The notes under the pieces were generated by a model, which saw nothing but the letters and a program-made list of their open reading frames with translations, searched no databases and had not been told where the DNA came from. From Mycobacterium sp. KBS0706 (GTDB lineage: Bacteria > Pseudomonadota > Alphaproteobacteria > DSM-16000 > Inquilinaceae), in the NCBI RefSeq assembly GCF_005938675.2, contig NZ_VCCH02000054.1, positions 1 through 57,099 on the forward strand: a DNA stretch of 57,099 nt, written 5' to 3'. Shown piece by piece: positions 43,219 to 52,311 of the stretch; positions within the stretch are counted from its first letter, which is position 1, and the number at the start of each line of letters is the position of its first letter. A program made the translations under genes and the position numbers.

Positions 43219-43525
43219 TCCGCACCTTGATGTTCTGGCTGGGGCTAGGGATTCGCCAGAGTGAATCGCTCTCAATTTGGACCATACTACGCGCCAACTT
43301 TGCGTGTCACTAACGTGACCACGGCCGGGACGTGCAATAGGTTTCGATTGATCTTTATCAAAATGGCCGCATCGGCCGATGTGCTGGCCGTCACAGCCGA
43401 ATTCCGACGCCGCGGCGGTCGGAACTTCTCGGCAAAGGAGCGGGTTGAGGACATCATGGGCCATTGTGCCGCGTCGCAAGCCGGTTGGCGGCGGACCCCA
43501 ATGTTCCGAATCGGAAGAGACAACC
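43219..43525. promoter_or_regulatory. Divergent ispH / hpnM control region
   Basis: This 307-bp gap contains no gene. It holds two perfect dyads only 28 bases apart: GTCAC-TAAC-GTGAC (43306-43319) and the FNR-type TTGAT-CTTT-ATCAA (43348-43361). Both lie 88-143 bases upstream of ispH and 165-220 bases upstream of hpnM, positions that can serve either direction. Confidence 0.5.
43348..43361. promoter_or_regulatory. Perfect FNR/FixK-type box upstream of ispH
   Basis: TTGATCTTTATCAA matches TTGAT-N4-ATCAA exactly. With binding at -41.5 it would place a start near 43313 for ispH or near 43396 for hpnM. It is the second such perfect site in the window. Confidence 0.55.
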
Positions 43526-44143
43526 ATGCGCTCGCCTGACCTTCCCCGCCGTTTTGCCCTGGCCTTCGCACTGCTGTTGCCGTTGCCCTTCGTGGCGCCG
43601 GCGGCACAGGCCGCGGAGCCGCGCCAAGTGATCGAGACTCTCGACAGCGCCCTGCTCGATGTCATGAAGAACGCCGCCTCGCTGGGCTTCCAAGGGCGCT
43701 ACCAGAAGCTCGCGCCGGTGCTCGACCAGACCTTCAACCTGCCGCTGATGGCGCGAATCTCCGTGGGTCCGGACTGGTCGACCCTGAGCGCGGCCCAGCA
43801 GCAGAAGGTGACGGACGCCTTCCGCCGCTTCAGCATCACCACCTATGCCGCCCGCTTCAACGGCTACAGCGGCGAGAGCTTCCAGGCCGAGGACGCCAAG
43901 CCGGTCAGCGGCGGCGACCAGGTGGTCAACACCAAGCTGGTGCGGCCGAATGCGGATCCGGTGCCACTGAACTATCGGCTGCGGGGGCCGAACTGGCAGA
44001 TCATCGACATCTACCTGAACGGCACGATCAGCCAGCTCGCCAACTACCGGTCGGAATTCGGAGCAACCCTTCGCAGCGGCGGCGGTGACGCGCTGATCAA
44101 GCTGATCGAAGGCAAGATCGCCGAGCTGACGCCGAAGAAATAG
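43526..44143 (+). CDS. hpnM: HpnM, MlaC-like periplasmic lipid carrier
   Basis: A 205-residue exported protein: signal peptide (1-28, ending AQAA) and a Ttg2D/MlaC-family body (for example LDQTFNLPLMARISVG near 70-85 and YRLRGPNWQIIDIYLNG near 151-167). HpnM is found with hopanoid genes and is thought to carry a lipid in the periplasm, working with HpnN and the outer-membrane MlaA. It is the only plus-strand gene in this stretch, convergent with mlaA. Confidence 0.92.
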   Translation: MRSPDLPRRFALAFALLLPLPFVAPAAQAAEPRQVIETLDSALLDVMKNAASLGFQGRYQKLAPVLDQTFNLPLMARISVGPDWSTLSAAQQQKVTDAFRRFSITTYAARFNGYSGESFQAEDAKPVSGGDQVVNTKLVRPNADPVPLNYRLRGPNWQIIDIYLNGTISQLANYRSEFGATLRSGGGDALIKLIEGKIAELTPKK

Positions 44144-44153
44144 GCTTCGATCG

Positions 44154-44176
44154 GGGCGGGAGCGCTGCTCCCGCCC
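44154..44176. terminator. Bidirectional GC hairpin between hpnM and mlaA
   Basis: GGGCGGGAGC-GCT-GCTCCCGCCC is a perfect 10-bp stem with a 3-base loop, in the 42-bp gap between convergent hpnM and mlaA. Additional TCGATC sequences flank both sides. No T-run is present. Confidence 0.55.
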
Positions 44177-44185
44177 GCCTGTCGA

Positions 44186-45034
44186 TCAAGGAATATCCGG
44201 CAGCTGCGAGGCTGGGACGGCGCCGGCCGCAGCCGGGGCAGCCGCACCGCCGGCCGCCGCTGCTCCGGCGGGGTCGGTGTAGAGGTCGCCGCCCGACGGC
44301 GCCTGACCGCCGTCGAGCTCGGCCTGCCGGTACTGGCGGAACACGCTGCGCAGCGTCGCGTAGTAATCGACCGAGTTGCGCTCCAGTTCGTCCGTGGCGT
44401 CTACCGTGCGCGACCGCACATCGACCCCCTTGAACACGAACTGGCCGATGCTCGCCTCGGTCGGGATGTTGACGATGTAGCCCCAGGGGCTGCTGACCGA
44501 ATCAACCGCGAAGCCGACGGCATCGCGCGGGTTGGAGGGGCCGAGCAGGGGCAGCATCAGGTATGGGCCGTCGCCGATGCCCCATTTGTACAGCGTGGCG
44601 CCGAAATCGCCGGCCTGCTGCCGGACCACGCCGCGCGGCGTGGCGACGTCGAAGAAGCCGCCGAGGCCGAAGGTCGAGTTCGCCATGAAGCGCAGCAACG
44701 TCTTGATGGCGGCGATCGGCTCGCCCTGCAGCACCTTGTTGAGGAAGACCACCGGCTCGCCGAAATTCTGCAGCGCGTTGTGCAGCCCGTCGCGGGCGAA
44801 TTCCGGCACCGTGTCGCGATAGGCGATCGCCACCGGCCGGATGGCGTTCTTGTCGAGCGCCTGGTTGAAGTCGAAGATCGCCCGGTTCATCGGCTCGAGC
44901 GGATCGTTGATCCGGTCGAACTCCGCCCGCTGCGCCGGGTCGGTCGGCGGCGTGGCGCAGCCGCTCAGGGCGGTGGCGGCGATGAGCACGGCCATGCCGA
45001 GGGCGACAGGGCGAGAGGATGAGCGCAACGGCAT
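44186..45034 (-). CDS. mlaA: MlaA/VacJ-family outer-membrane lipoprotein
   Basis: A 282-residue lipoprotein with lipobox LSGC (about residues 22-25) and the MlaA core: NDPLEPMNRAIFDFN (about 43-57), FGEPVVFLNKVLQG, STFGLGGFFDVAT, and GDGPYLMLPLLGPSNPRD (about 154-171). MlaA removes phospholipids from the outer leaflet. The C-terminal 45 residues are a low-complexity Ala/Gly tail. Between hpnM and hpnN it completes a lipid-transport set for hopanoids or phospholipids. Confidence 0.93.
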   Translation of the reverse strand: MPLRSSSRPVALGMAVLIAATALSGCATPPTDPAQRAEFDRINDPLEPMNRAIFDFNQALDKNAIRPVAIAYRDTVPEFARDGLHNALQNFGEPVVFLNKVLQGEPIAAIKTLLRFMANSTFGLGGFFDVATPRGVVRQQAGDFGATLYKWGIGDGPYLMLPLLGPSNPRDAVGFAVDSVSSPWGYIVNIPTEASIGQFVFKGVDVRSRTVDATDELERNSVDYYATLRSVFRQYRQAELDGGQAPSGGDLYTDPAGAAAAGGAAAPAAAGAVPASQLPDIP

Positions 45035-45336
45035 GTCCGGTCCGATCCCGTAAGCAAACCGAAAGTCGGTGATCTAGCTTGGCACATTTCCGTTCGCGGC
45101 TCGGATCGACCCAACCCCGCGACGGGGAAGAAAGTTAGAATGCGAACAATATCCTGCGGCCTGTGCGGCAACAACCACCTGACGAAAAACTTTGTTCCCC
45201 TTCCGTCAGGCCGCATCTTGTTGGTCGCCGAGACCCGGGGCGCCAGCGGGGCCGCGGGAGCCGCGGCCCGGCGAGATTAGCCGCATCCGGCCGGGCCGTC
45301 ACCGGTCCTGATCCGCATGCTCGGTGAAGCCTGGCT
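45035..45336. promoter_or_regulatory. mlaA upstream region with mutually exclusive hairpins
   Basis: This 302-bp gap holds no credible gene. TGCGGCCTG (45155-45163) can pair with CAGGCCGCA (45207-45215), while CCTGACG (45178-45184) can pair with CGTCAGG (45204-45210); both need the CAGG at 45207-45210, so only one stem can form at a time. They lie 120-180 bases upstream of the minus-strand mlaA start, where a leader would be. GTGAAGC-CTG-GCTTCAC at 45324-45340 overlaps the hpnN stop. Confidence 0.35.
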
Positions 45337-47958
45337 TCACGGTGGGGCTGGATGATGGCGCCGTGGTGGCGCGGGCGGCCCGAGCAGCGCCGGCATGAAC
45401 ACCAGCACGGAGAACAGGGTGAACAGCAGCTCGATCGTCAGCAGCTCACCCATGCCCGACGTGCCGGGATGGGGCGAGAGCCATAGGCTGCCGAAGGCCG
45501 AGGCCGTGGTCAGGGCGCTGAACACGATGGCGCGGGTGGTGCTGGACTGCAGCGGCTCGCCGCGCCGGGCGCGCCAGTTCACCACGAAGTAGATGTCGAA
45601 GGCGACGCCGACCCCGAGCAGCAGCGGCAGGGCGATGATGTTGGCGAAGTTGATCGGCATGCCGGTGACGACGGTGGTCGCCAGCGTCAGGAGCCCGGCC
45701 AGCAGCAGCGGCGTCAGCGCCAGCAGCACGTCGCGCAGCCGGCGCAGCGCGACCGCGAGCAGCAGCGCGATCATCACGGTCGCCAGGATGCCGGCGGTGA
45801 TGAAGGCGTCGACGATGGTGCGGCTCGATTCCTGGATCGTCACCGCGGTGCCGGTGGCGTGCGGCGCGACCTTGCGGACGGCGTCGACGAATCGCTCCAT
45901 GACGGCGTTGTCGACGGCATTGCCCTTGGGAAAGACGGTCAGCTTGGCCCGGCCGTCCGGCGCGACCCAGGTCTCCCTCAGCTCCTTCGGCAGGTCGGCC
46001 AAGGTGACCGGGCCGGCCGAGAGCAGCAGCCGCAGCCGGTCCAGCGTCGCCGGCAGCCCACCCAGCATCGCCTCGCCGACCCGCGTCAGCGTGGCGGCAT
46101 CGGCCTTGGCCAAGCGGTCCAGCCCGTCGGCCAGGCGCCGCTCGGGGCTGTCCGGCTCCGGCCCGATCTCGCGCAGCGCTGCCGCGGTCTTGGTGGCGGC
46201 GGCACGGATCGCGGCGTCGGAGGGCGGATCCGCCGCCGCGGGGGTGTCCAGAACCGGGCCGACCAGCAGGGCGAGGTCGGACAGGATCGCCAGCTTGGCC
46301 TCCTGGTCGCCGGGCACGAAGCTGTTCAGCGACAGCACGGTATCGACCTCAGGCAGGGCCTGCAGCTTCGGCGTCAGCGCCGCCGCGGCCTCGACCGACG
46401 GGGTCAGGATGTCGATGGTGTTCGGAGTGGTCAGCGGATCCCGCATCAGCTCGAGCATCGTCGACGCCGCTTCGGAGCGCGGATCGACCAGGTTCAGCGG
46501 GTTGAAGTCGAAGGTCAGCCGCGGCATCAGCGCCAGCGACGCCAGTGCCAGCAGCGCACCGGCGGCCAGCACCCAGCGCCGGTACTTCAGCAGGAAATGA
46601 TCGACCGGGGCCAGCGCCTGCCACCCGACCTCGCGCGGCTCGGCTCGCACCGGCAGCACCGCCAACAAGGCCGGCAGCAGCGTCAGGTTGAGCGTGACGG
46701 CGATCAGCATGCCGACGCCGGCGATCAGCCCGAGCTCGGAGACGCCGCGATAGTCGGTCGGGAGGAAGGCGAAGAAGCCACTGGCGGCGGACAGCGCGGC
46801 CAGGAACAGGGCGGCGCCGACGCGGCGGATGGCGGCGTTGGTGGCGGCGAAGATATTGGGGGCGGTGGTGCGCTTGGCTCGCACGGCGATGCAGAGCTGG
46901 ACGCCGAAATCGACGGCGATGCCGACGAACAGTACAGCGAAAGCGACCGAGATCAGGTTCAGGGCACCCACGGCCAGCGCCGCGAAGGCCGCGGTCAGCA
47001 AGAGGCCGACGAACAGCGTGACCATGATCGCCCCGGTCATGGCGAAGGAGCGCAGGGCCAGCAGCAGCAGCCCCAGCACCAGCACCACCGACACCGTGGT
47101 CGACACGCCGATGCCTTCGCTGACGCTGGCGAACTGGTCGTCGTTGAGCGGGATGTTGCCGGTCTGCCGCACGGTAACGCCGTAATCCGGGGTCAGGTGC
47201 AGCTTCTCCGCCGTGGCGCGGACGAAGTCGGTGGCCTTCGCCCCCGGCTCGAGCGCGCCGTAGTCGAGCACCGGCTGCGCCAGCACGAAGCGCCGCAGCG
47301 CCCGCGGCGACGGCGGACCCGACGACAGCAGCGACTGCCAGGACAGCGGCTGCACCACATGCGCCGAGGTCAGGTTGGCATCGATCGTCGCCGCCATCCG
47401 GGTGAGCGCCGGCTGCACGCGCGACCGCGGCGCCTGTCCGCTCTCGACGCCTTGCAGAAACAGTTGGACGACGTTGAGCAGTCCGCGCAGCGTCGGGTCG
47501 GCCGCCAGGCCGGCGAGCAGCGGCTGGGCGGCGATGATGTCGTCCGCGGTCTGCTGCACCTCCTTCAACGGCAGGAGCAGGATGCCGTTCTTATCGAAGA
47601 AGGGCCCGCCATCCGGGCGGCGGACTGTCTTGAACAGCGACGGCTCCGCCGCCAGCGCCTTGGTCAGCTGCGTCGCCGCGGCTTCCGCCAGCTCCGGCGT
47701 CTTGCCGTCGATGACGATGGCCAGCAGGTTGGTGTTCTGCGGAAACGCCTTGTCGAGCGCGGCGTTGTCCTGCTGCCAGGGCAGGTCGGGGTCGATCAGC
47801 TTGCCGGTGTCGGTGTTGATCGACAGGCGGTGCATCACCACCAGCACGGCACAGACCGACAAAACCAGCGCGGCGCCGATCACCCACGGCGCGCGGCGCT
47901 GGCAGATGGCGCCCAGATAGACCAGGGCGCGGGTCGCGGACAGTTTGGAGGCAGGCAC
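45337..47958 (-). CDS. hpnN: HpnN, hopanoid RND transporter
   Basis: An 873-residue MmpL/RND-superfamily protein with one N-terminal membrane helix (about 24-44), a large periplasmic loop, a five-helix block (about 270-440), a second membrane helix (about 460-480), a second loop and a final helix block (about 735-865). HpnN carries hopanoids to the outer membrane. The start appears to be GTG at 47958. It lies 302 bases from mlaA, so it may have a separate promoter. Confidence 0.92.
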   Translation of the reverse strand: MPASKLSATRALVYLGAICQRRAPWVIGAALVLSVCAVLVVMHRLSINTDTGKLIDPDLPWQQDNAALDKAFPQNTNLLAIVIDGKTPELAEAAATQLTKALAAEPSLFKTVRRPDGGPFFDKNGILLLPLKEVQQTADDIIAAQPLLAGLAADPTLRGLLNVVQLFLQGVESGQAPRSRVQPALTRMAATIDANLTSAHVVQPLSWQSLLSSGPPSPRALRRFVLAQPVLDYGALEPGAKATDFVRATAEKLHLTPDYGVTVRQTGNIPLNDDQFASVSEGIGVSTTVSVVLVLGLLLLALRSFAMTGAIMVTLFVGLLLTAAFAALAVGALNLISVAFAVLFVGIAVDFGVQLCIAVRAKRTTAPNIFAATNAAIRRVGAALFLAALSAASGFFAFLPTDYRGVSELGLIAGVGMLIAVTLNLTLLPALLAVLPVRAEPREVGWQALAPVDHFLLKYRRWVLAAGALLALASLALMPRLTFDFNPLNLVDPRSEAASTMLELMRDPLTTPNTIDILTPSVEAAAALTPKLQALPEVDTVLSLNSFVPGDQEAKLAILSDLALLVGPVLDTPAAADPPSDAAIRAAATKTAAALREIGPEPDSPERRLADGLDRLAKADAATLTRVGEAMLGGLPATLDRLRLLLSAGPVTLADLPKELRETWVAPDGRAKLTVFPKGNAVDNAVMERFVDAVRKVAPHATGTAVTIQESSRTIVDAFITAGILATVMIALLLAVALRRLRDVLLALTPLLLAGLLTLATTVVTGMPINFANIIALPLLLGVGVAFDIYFVVNWRARRGEPLQSSTTRAIVFSALTTASAFGSLWLSPHPGTSGMGELLTIELLFTLFSVLVFMPALLGPPAPPRRHHPAPP

Positions 47959-48054
47959 GCGGTCTGCTTTGCGATTATGGGAAGGGCAGGCGGGCGGGCG
48001 GAGTTGTATCCTGCTTCGCCGATGGGCGGAAGCGGTCCGGTGACCGCGGCAACA

Positions 48055-49224
48055 CTATGGCGCGGGGCGGGCGACCCGGGTCAGGCCCAGCCAGGCCAGC
48101 GCCGCCGCGGCGATCGCGGCCATCAACAGCCAGGGATCGGCGCCGGTGACGCGCATGGCCCAGGGAATCAGCGCGGTGGTCCCGGCCAGGCCGACGAAGG
48201 TGGTCAGGAAGGCATAGCCGGCCTGGGCCATGTAGTGCAGCTCCGGCCGGATCCGGGTGCGGATCACGGTCTGTGCGGCCAGATAGGCGCCACCGAAGGT
48301 CATGGCGTGGCCGAACTGGCTGAGGATGATCAGCGGCAAAGACGGGTTGGTCGCCAGCAGCAGCCAGCGGCCGATCGCGACCACGCAGCACACCGCCAGC
48401 AGCGTCGCCGGCGGGATGGTCTCCAGCCGCCGGGCGGCGTAGCGGTAGACCACGATCTCGGCGGCGACCGCGGCGCCCCAGACGATGCCGGTGCTGCCCT
48501 TGGCGACGCCATGGTCGATCCACCAGATCGTGCCGAAGGAATAGTAGAAGGCGTGCGACGCCTGCAGCAGCAGGGCCGGCGCCAGCAGCGGCGCCGCCAC
48601 CGCCAGGGCAGCGGCGGCGGCGCGCGGGTCGAGGCGCGGCGTCGGCGGCTGCCAGGTCGGGCCCAGCACCGACAGGCACAGGCACAGCAGCAGGCCGGCG
48701 GTGATGAAGGGCAGCAGCGCGGCGCCGTGGGGCAGGATCAGCAGCGCGCCCATGCCGACATTGCCGATCATGAAGGCGAAGGACCCCCAGGCCCGCATCC
48801 GGCCATAGCCATGGCCGCTGCGCAGGGTGACGGTGTTGGCGAAGCTCTCGATCAGCGGGATCGAGCCGTAGACGAGCCCGACCGCCAGCACCGACAGCAG
48901 GCCGATGGTGCCGGGGTCGGCGATCAGCGTGGCCGCGACCAGCACCAGCGCGGCGGCGAGCGCGGCGCCGGCGGCCACGCCGCCGGCCGGCAGCAGCAGG
49001 GTCGCGACCATGCCGAAGCCGAGGATGCAGACGGCGCGCAGGGCGAAGCCAGCGGCCATCGTCCAGCCGACCGCGTCGGCCGCGAGGCCGCTGGCCGCCA
49101 GCCACACCGGCAGATACGGAGTCAGGATGCCGCTGACCCCGTAATGCGCCGACAGGGCGGCCACGGCGCGCAGCCGGTCGTGATCCGGCCGCGTCCCGGC
49201 TCCGCCCGCCGAGCCGTCGCTCAA
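48055..49224 (-). CDS. MFS transporter (MFS_1-like / HcaT-type)
   Basis: A 389-residue polytopic protein with about twelve membrane segments. SAHYGVSGILTPYLPVWLAASG (about 25-46, split by a turn), LVYGSIPLIESFANTVTLRS and YGRMRAWGSFAFMIGN are typical of the MFS group related to the phenylpropionate and nucleoside-type permeases. Substrate unknown. The start is probably TTG at 49224, 10 bases after the oxidoreductase stop, so it belongs to the sugar operon as its last gene. Confidence 0.85.
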   Translation of the reverse strand: MSDGSAGGAGTRPDHDRLRAVAALSAHYGVSGILTPYLPVWLAASGLAADAVGWTMAAGFALRAVCILGFGMVATLLLPAGGVAAGAALAAALVLVAATLIADPGTIGLLSVLAVGLVYGSIPLIESFANTVTLRSGHGYGRMRAWGSFAFMIGNVGMGALLILPHGAALLPFITAGLLLCLCLSVLGPTWQPPTPRLDPRAAAAALAVAAPLLAPALLLQASHAFYYSFGTIWWIDHGVAKGSTGIVWGAAVAAEIVVYRYAARRLETIPPATLLAVCCVVAIGRWLLLATNPSLPLIILSQFGHAMTFGGAYLAAQTVIRTRIRPELHYMAQAGYAFLTTFVGLAGTTALIPWAMRVTGADPWLLMAAIAAAALAWLGLTRVARPAP

Positions 49225-49234
49225 GATCGGCCCG

Positions 49235-50509
49235 TCACAGCCGGACCACGGTGCCGGTGCGGCGCGAGCGTTCGGCGGCGAAGGCCATGAAGTGGCTGTC
49301 CAGCGATTCTTCCAGCGAGGTCAGGGCGACATTCACCTGGCTGCGGCCGCGGCGCTGGATCTGCCGGCCCAGGAATTCGGCCATCAGCCGGTCGTCGCCG
49401 CCGGCATGGCCGCCATCCCCGGTCGCGGTCAGTCGGATGGTGGTGACGTCGTCGGTGCGGAAGTCGATCACCGTGATCTCGTTCTTCTCCAGATGCCCGG
49501 CGATCTCGCCATGCGTGCCCATCAGATGCAACGTCCGGGTGTTCTCGGCGGTGAAGGCGCTGACGTTCAGCGTGGCGCTGACGCCGTTGGCGAAGCGCAT
49601 CGCCACCACCTGGTTGTCGACCACGTCGTTGTCGCAGCGATAGACGCAACGGCCATAGGGGCCTTCATGCAGCGCCGCGCGGATGCCGTCGGGCGAGGTG
49701 TCGAGGCTCAGCACCTTGTGCGGCCAGGCATCGGCCGGCTTGAACTTCTCCAGATAGATGCGCTGGGCGGAATAGGGGCAGACGCGCTCGACCTTGCAGC
49801 CCTCGTCGCAGCGGTCGGTCGACCCGTCGGGCGCGTTCTCGCGCCGGAAATGCGCCAGCGAGCCGTAGGAGGAGACCTCCTGGCACGGTGCCCCGGCCAG
49901 CCAGCGGATGATGTCCAGGTCGTGGCAGGTCTTGGCCAGGATCAGCGGGCTGGACTCCTCCTCGCGCCGCCAGTTGCCGCGCACGAAGCTGTGGGCGAAG
50001 TGCCAGTAGCCGATGTGCTCGGTCTGGCGCAGCGTCACCAGCCGGCCGATCACGCCACGGTCCAGGATCTCCTTGATGCGGGAGAAGAAGGCGGTGTAGC
50101 GCAGCACATGGGCGACGGTGACGTCGGCGCCGGTCTCCCGGGCCGCCTCGGCCAGGGTGCGGGTCTCCTCCTCGGTCGGCGAGATCGGCTTCTCCAGCAG
50201 GATCCCCAGGCCGCGGCGGATCGCGGCCAGCGCCGGCTCGAGATGCAGCGCGTCCGGGGTGGTGATCAGCACCGCATCCAGCTCGGTCTCACGCGCCAGC
50301 AGGTCGCGCCAGTCGGTATAGAGATGCTCGGACGCCAGGCCGTGCCGGGCGGCGGCGTCCTGCAGCCGGTCGGCCCGCGGGTCGGCGATGGCGACGATCC
50401 GCGCCTGGTCGGGACGGCGGCGGATATAGTCGCCATAGGCCTCGATGCCGCGGTTGCCGGCGCCAATCACGGCGACGCGGATCTGCTGGGATTTCAGGGA
50501 TTTGGACAT
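49235..50509 (-). CDS. Gfo/Idh/MocA-family oxidoreductase
   Basis: A 424-residue NAD(P)-dependent sugar or inositol dehydrogenase-like enzyme. The dinucleotide fold VAVIGAGNRGIEAYG is at residues 12-26, the catalytic-lysine motif EKPISPT at about 111-117 and HDLDIIRWLAGAP later. An inserted cysteine group (TDRCDEGCKVERVCPY, about 231-246) marks a subgroup that may bind metal or a cluster. It follows the ABC permease genes by 41 bases and probably acts on the imported sugar. Confidence 0.9.
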   Translation of the reverse strand: MSKSLKSQQIRVAVIGAGNRGIEAYGDYIRRRPDQARIVAIADPRADRLQDAAARHGLASEHLYTDWRDLLARETELDAVLITTPDALHLEPALAAIRRGLGILLEKPISPTEEETRTLAEAARETGADVTVAHVLRYTAFFSRIKEILDRGVIGRLVTLRQTEHIGYWHFAHSFVRGNWRREEESSPLILAKTCHDLDIIRWLAGAPCQEVSSYGSLAHFRRENAPDGSTDRCDEGCKVERVCPYSAQRIYLEKFKPADAWPHKVLSLDTSPDGIRAALHEGPYGRCVYRCDNDVVDNQVVAMRFANGVSATLNVSAFTAENTRTLHLMGTHGEIAGHLEKNEITVIDFRTDDVTTIRLTATGDGGHAGGDDRLMAEFLGRQIQRRGRSQVNVALTSLEESLDSHFMAFAAERSRRTGTVVRL

Positions 50510-50550
50510 CGGTCTTGGCTTTCGGCTCGAACGATGGTTGAGAGCGAGGA

Positions 50551-51387
50551 TTAACCTTTCACCGCGCCGGCGACCATGCCGCGGGTGAAGTGCTTCTGGA
50601 CCAGGGCGAACAGGATGGCGGCGGGCAGGGTGGTGACGACGCCGGCGGCCATCAGATAGTCCCAGCGGATCACGTTCTCGCCGACGAAGCGGGTCAGGGC
50701 CAGGGTGACCGGCCATTTGCCGTCGTCGGTCAGCATCACCAGCGGGAAGATCAGGTCGCTCCAGGCATGAATGAAGGTGTAGATCGCGGTCATCGCCAGC
50801 CCCGGCCGCACCACCGGCAAGATGATGTGCCACAGGCTCTTCAGCCGCGAGCAGCCGTCGACCATCGCCGCCTCCTCGAGCTCACGCGGGATGCCCAGCA
50901 GGAAGCCGTGCAGCAGCCAGATCGCGATCGGCGTGGCCAAAGCGGTGTTGCACAGGATCACCGAGAGGTAGGTGTCGAGCAGACCGGCCGCGATCATGAA
51001 TTCATAGAGCGGGAGGACGATGACGACCGGCGACAGCATCTGCGTCGCCAGCACCAGGAACAGCAGCGCGGTGCGGCCGGTGAAGCGGAACCGGGCCAGG
51101 CCGTAGGCGCCGAGGAAGCCGAAGCTGGTCGAGATGGCGGCGGCGGCGGCGGCGATGATCAAGCTGTTGCCCAGCGCCTCGATCACGCGGTACTGGCCGA
51201 ACAGGGCGCGGGCGTAGTTGCCGAAATCCAGGCTGCGCGGCAGGAACTCCGGCGGCCAGACATAGAGCCGGTCATAGGGGGTGAAGGAGGTCTTCAGCAT
51301 CACCCAGACCGGCAGCAGCAGGAAGCCGAGCAGCACGATCAGCGCACCGTGGCGGCCGATCTCGGGCAGCGTGCGGCGTGCCGTCAT
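50551..51387 (-). CDS. ABC sugar transporter permease (MalG/CUT1 type)
   Basis: A 278-residue inner-membrane permease with six helices and the coupling loop EEAAMVDGCSRLKSLWHIILP (about 190-210; the EAA motif) near its end. It pairs with the permease encoded just upstream, which it overlaps by 4 bases (ATGA). CUT1 permeases import oligosaccharides, glycerol phosphate or similar. Confidence 0.92.
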   Translation of the reverse strand: MTARRTLPEIGRHGALIVLLGFLLLPVWVMLKTSFTPYDRLYVWPPEFLPRSLDFGNYARALFGQYRVIEALGNSLIIAAAAAAISTSFGFLGAYGLARFRFTGRTALLFLVLATQMLSPVVIVLPLYEFMIAAGLLDTYLSVILCNTALATPIAIWLLHGFLLGIPRELEEAAMVDGCSRLKSLWHIILPVVRPGLAMTAIYTFIHAWSDLIFPLVMLTDDGKWPVTLALTRFVGENVIRWDYLMAAGVVTTLPAAILFALVQKHFTRGMVAGAVKG

Positions 51388-52307
51388 TCCTCGCCTCCCT
51401 TCAGCACGCGCCAGTACAGCAGCGACACCGACATCAGGATGACGAAGATCACGACGGCCATGGCCGAGGAGGTGCCGAAGTCGAAGCTGCCGAAGGCGGT
51501 CTCGTAGATCTGGATCGGCAGGGTGGCGGTGGCGCCAGCCGGGCCGCCCTTGGTCAACGGCCAGATCACCTGGAAGGAGTTGAAGGTCCAGACCGTCGAC
51601 AGCAGCACGCAGGTCATCAACACCGGCCGCAGCAGCGGCAGGGTGATGCGGCGGAAGATCTGGACCGGGCCGGCGCCATCGATCCGCGCCGCCTCGATGG
51701 TGTCGTCGGGGATGCGCTGCAGCCCGGCCATCAGCGTCACCACCATGAACGGGATGCCCAGCCAGGCGTCGACCACCACGGTGGCGACGAAGGCCGTGGT
51801 CTCCTGGCCGAGGAACGAGATCGGCTCGCGGATCGCGCCGGTCACCAGCAGCACGGCGTTGATCCAGCCGGACTGGCCGTCCAGCACCCAGCGCCAGGAG
51901 ATGGCGGCGATCACCGCCGGAGTCACCCAGGGCAGCAGCAACAGGGCCAGATAGACCTTGCGGCCGGGGAAGGGGCGCTGCAGCAGCAGCGCCCCGCCCA
52001 GGCCGATCAGCAGCTTCACCCCGACCGAGCAGGCGGTCCACACCACCGTCAGCTGCAGCGTCCGCAGGAAGGCCGGCTCCTGCACCAGCGCCAGGAAGTT
52101 CTCGGCACCGACGAAGTCGTTGCCCTCCCAGGGCGCGGTCAGCACCACATGGTGCACCGACTGCCAGAAGATGCGCAGGACGGGCAGGCCCAGCAGCGCC
52201 GCGATCAGCAGCAGCGGCAGCGCCAGATAGGGCCAGGGCGCCCGGTCCGGCGACCAGGGGCGGGTCCGAGTCGCCCGGCGCGGCGTGGCGGAGGCGAGCG
52301 CGACCAC
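51384..52307 (-). CDS. ABC sugar transporter permease (MalF/CUT1 type)
   Basis: A 307-residue permease with six helices; the EAA loop is EAARIDGAGPVQIFRRITLP (about 203-222). The N-terminal 25 residues are basic and precede the first helix, as in this family. The start is GTG at 52307, 4 bases after the binding-protein stop. No ATPase gene accompanies the pair in the window. Confidence 0.92.
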   Translation of the reverse strand: MVALASATPRRATRTRPWSPDRAPWPYLALPLLLIAALLGLPVLRIFWQSVHHVVLTAPWEGNDFVGAENFLALVQEPAFLRTLQLTVVWTACSVGVKLLIGLGGALLLQRPFPGRKVYLALLLLPWVTPAVIAAISWRWVLDGQSGWINAVLLVTGAIREPISFLGQETTAFVATVVVDAWLGIPFMVVTLMAGLQRIPDDTIEAARIDGAGPVQIFRRITLPLLRPVLMTCVLLSTVWTFNSFQVIWPLTKGGPAGATATLPIQIYETAFGSFDFGTSSAMAVVIFVILMSVSLLYWRVLKGGEE

Positions 52308-52311
52308 GGGG

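Noticed and set aside
45859..49290. An 1143-codon plus-strand open frame opposite hpnN and the MFS gene
   Set aside because: Low-complexity Gln/Arg/Gly product and antisense to two well-supported membrane proteins.
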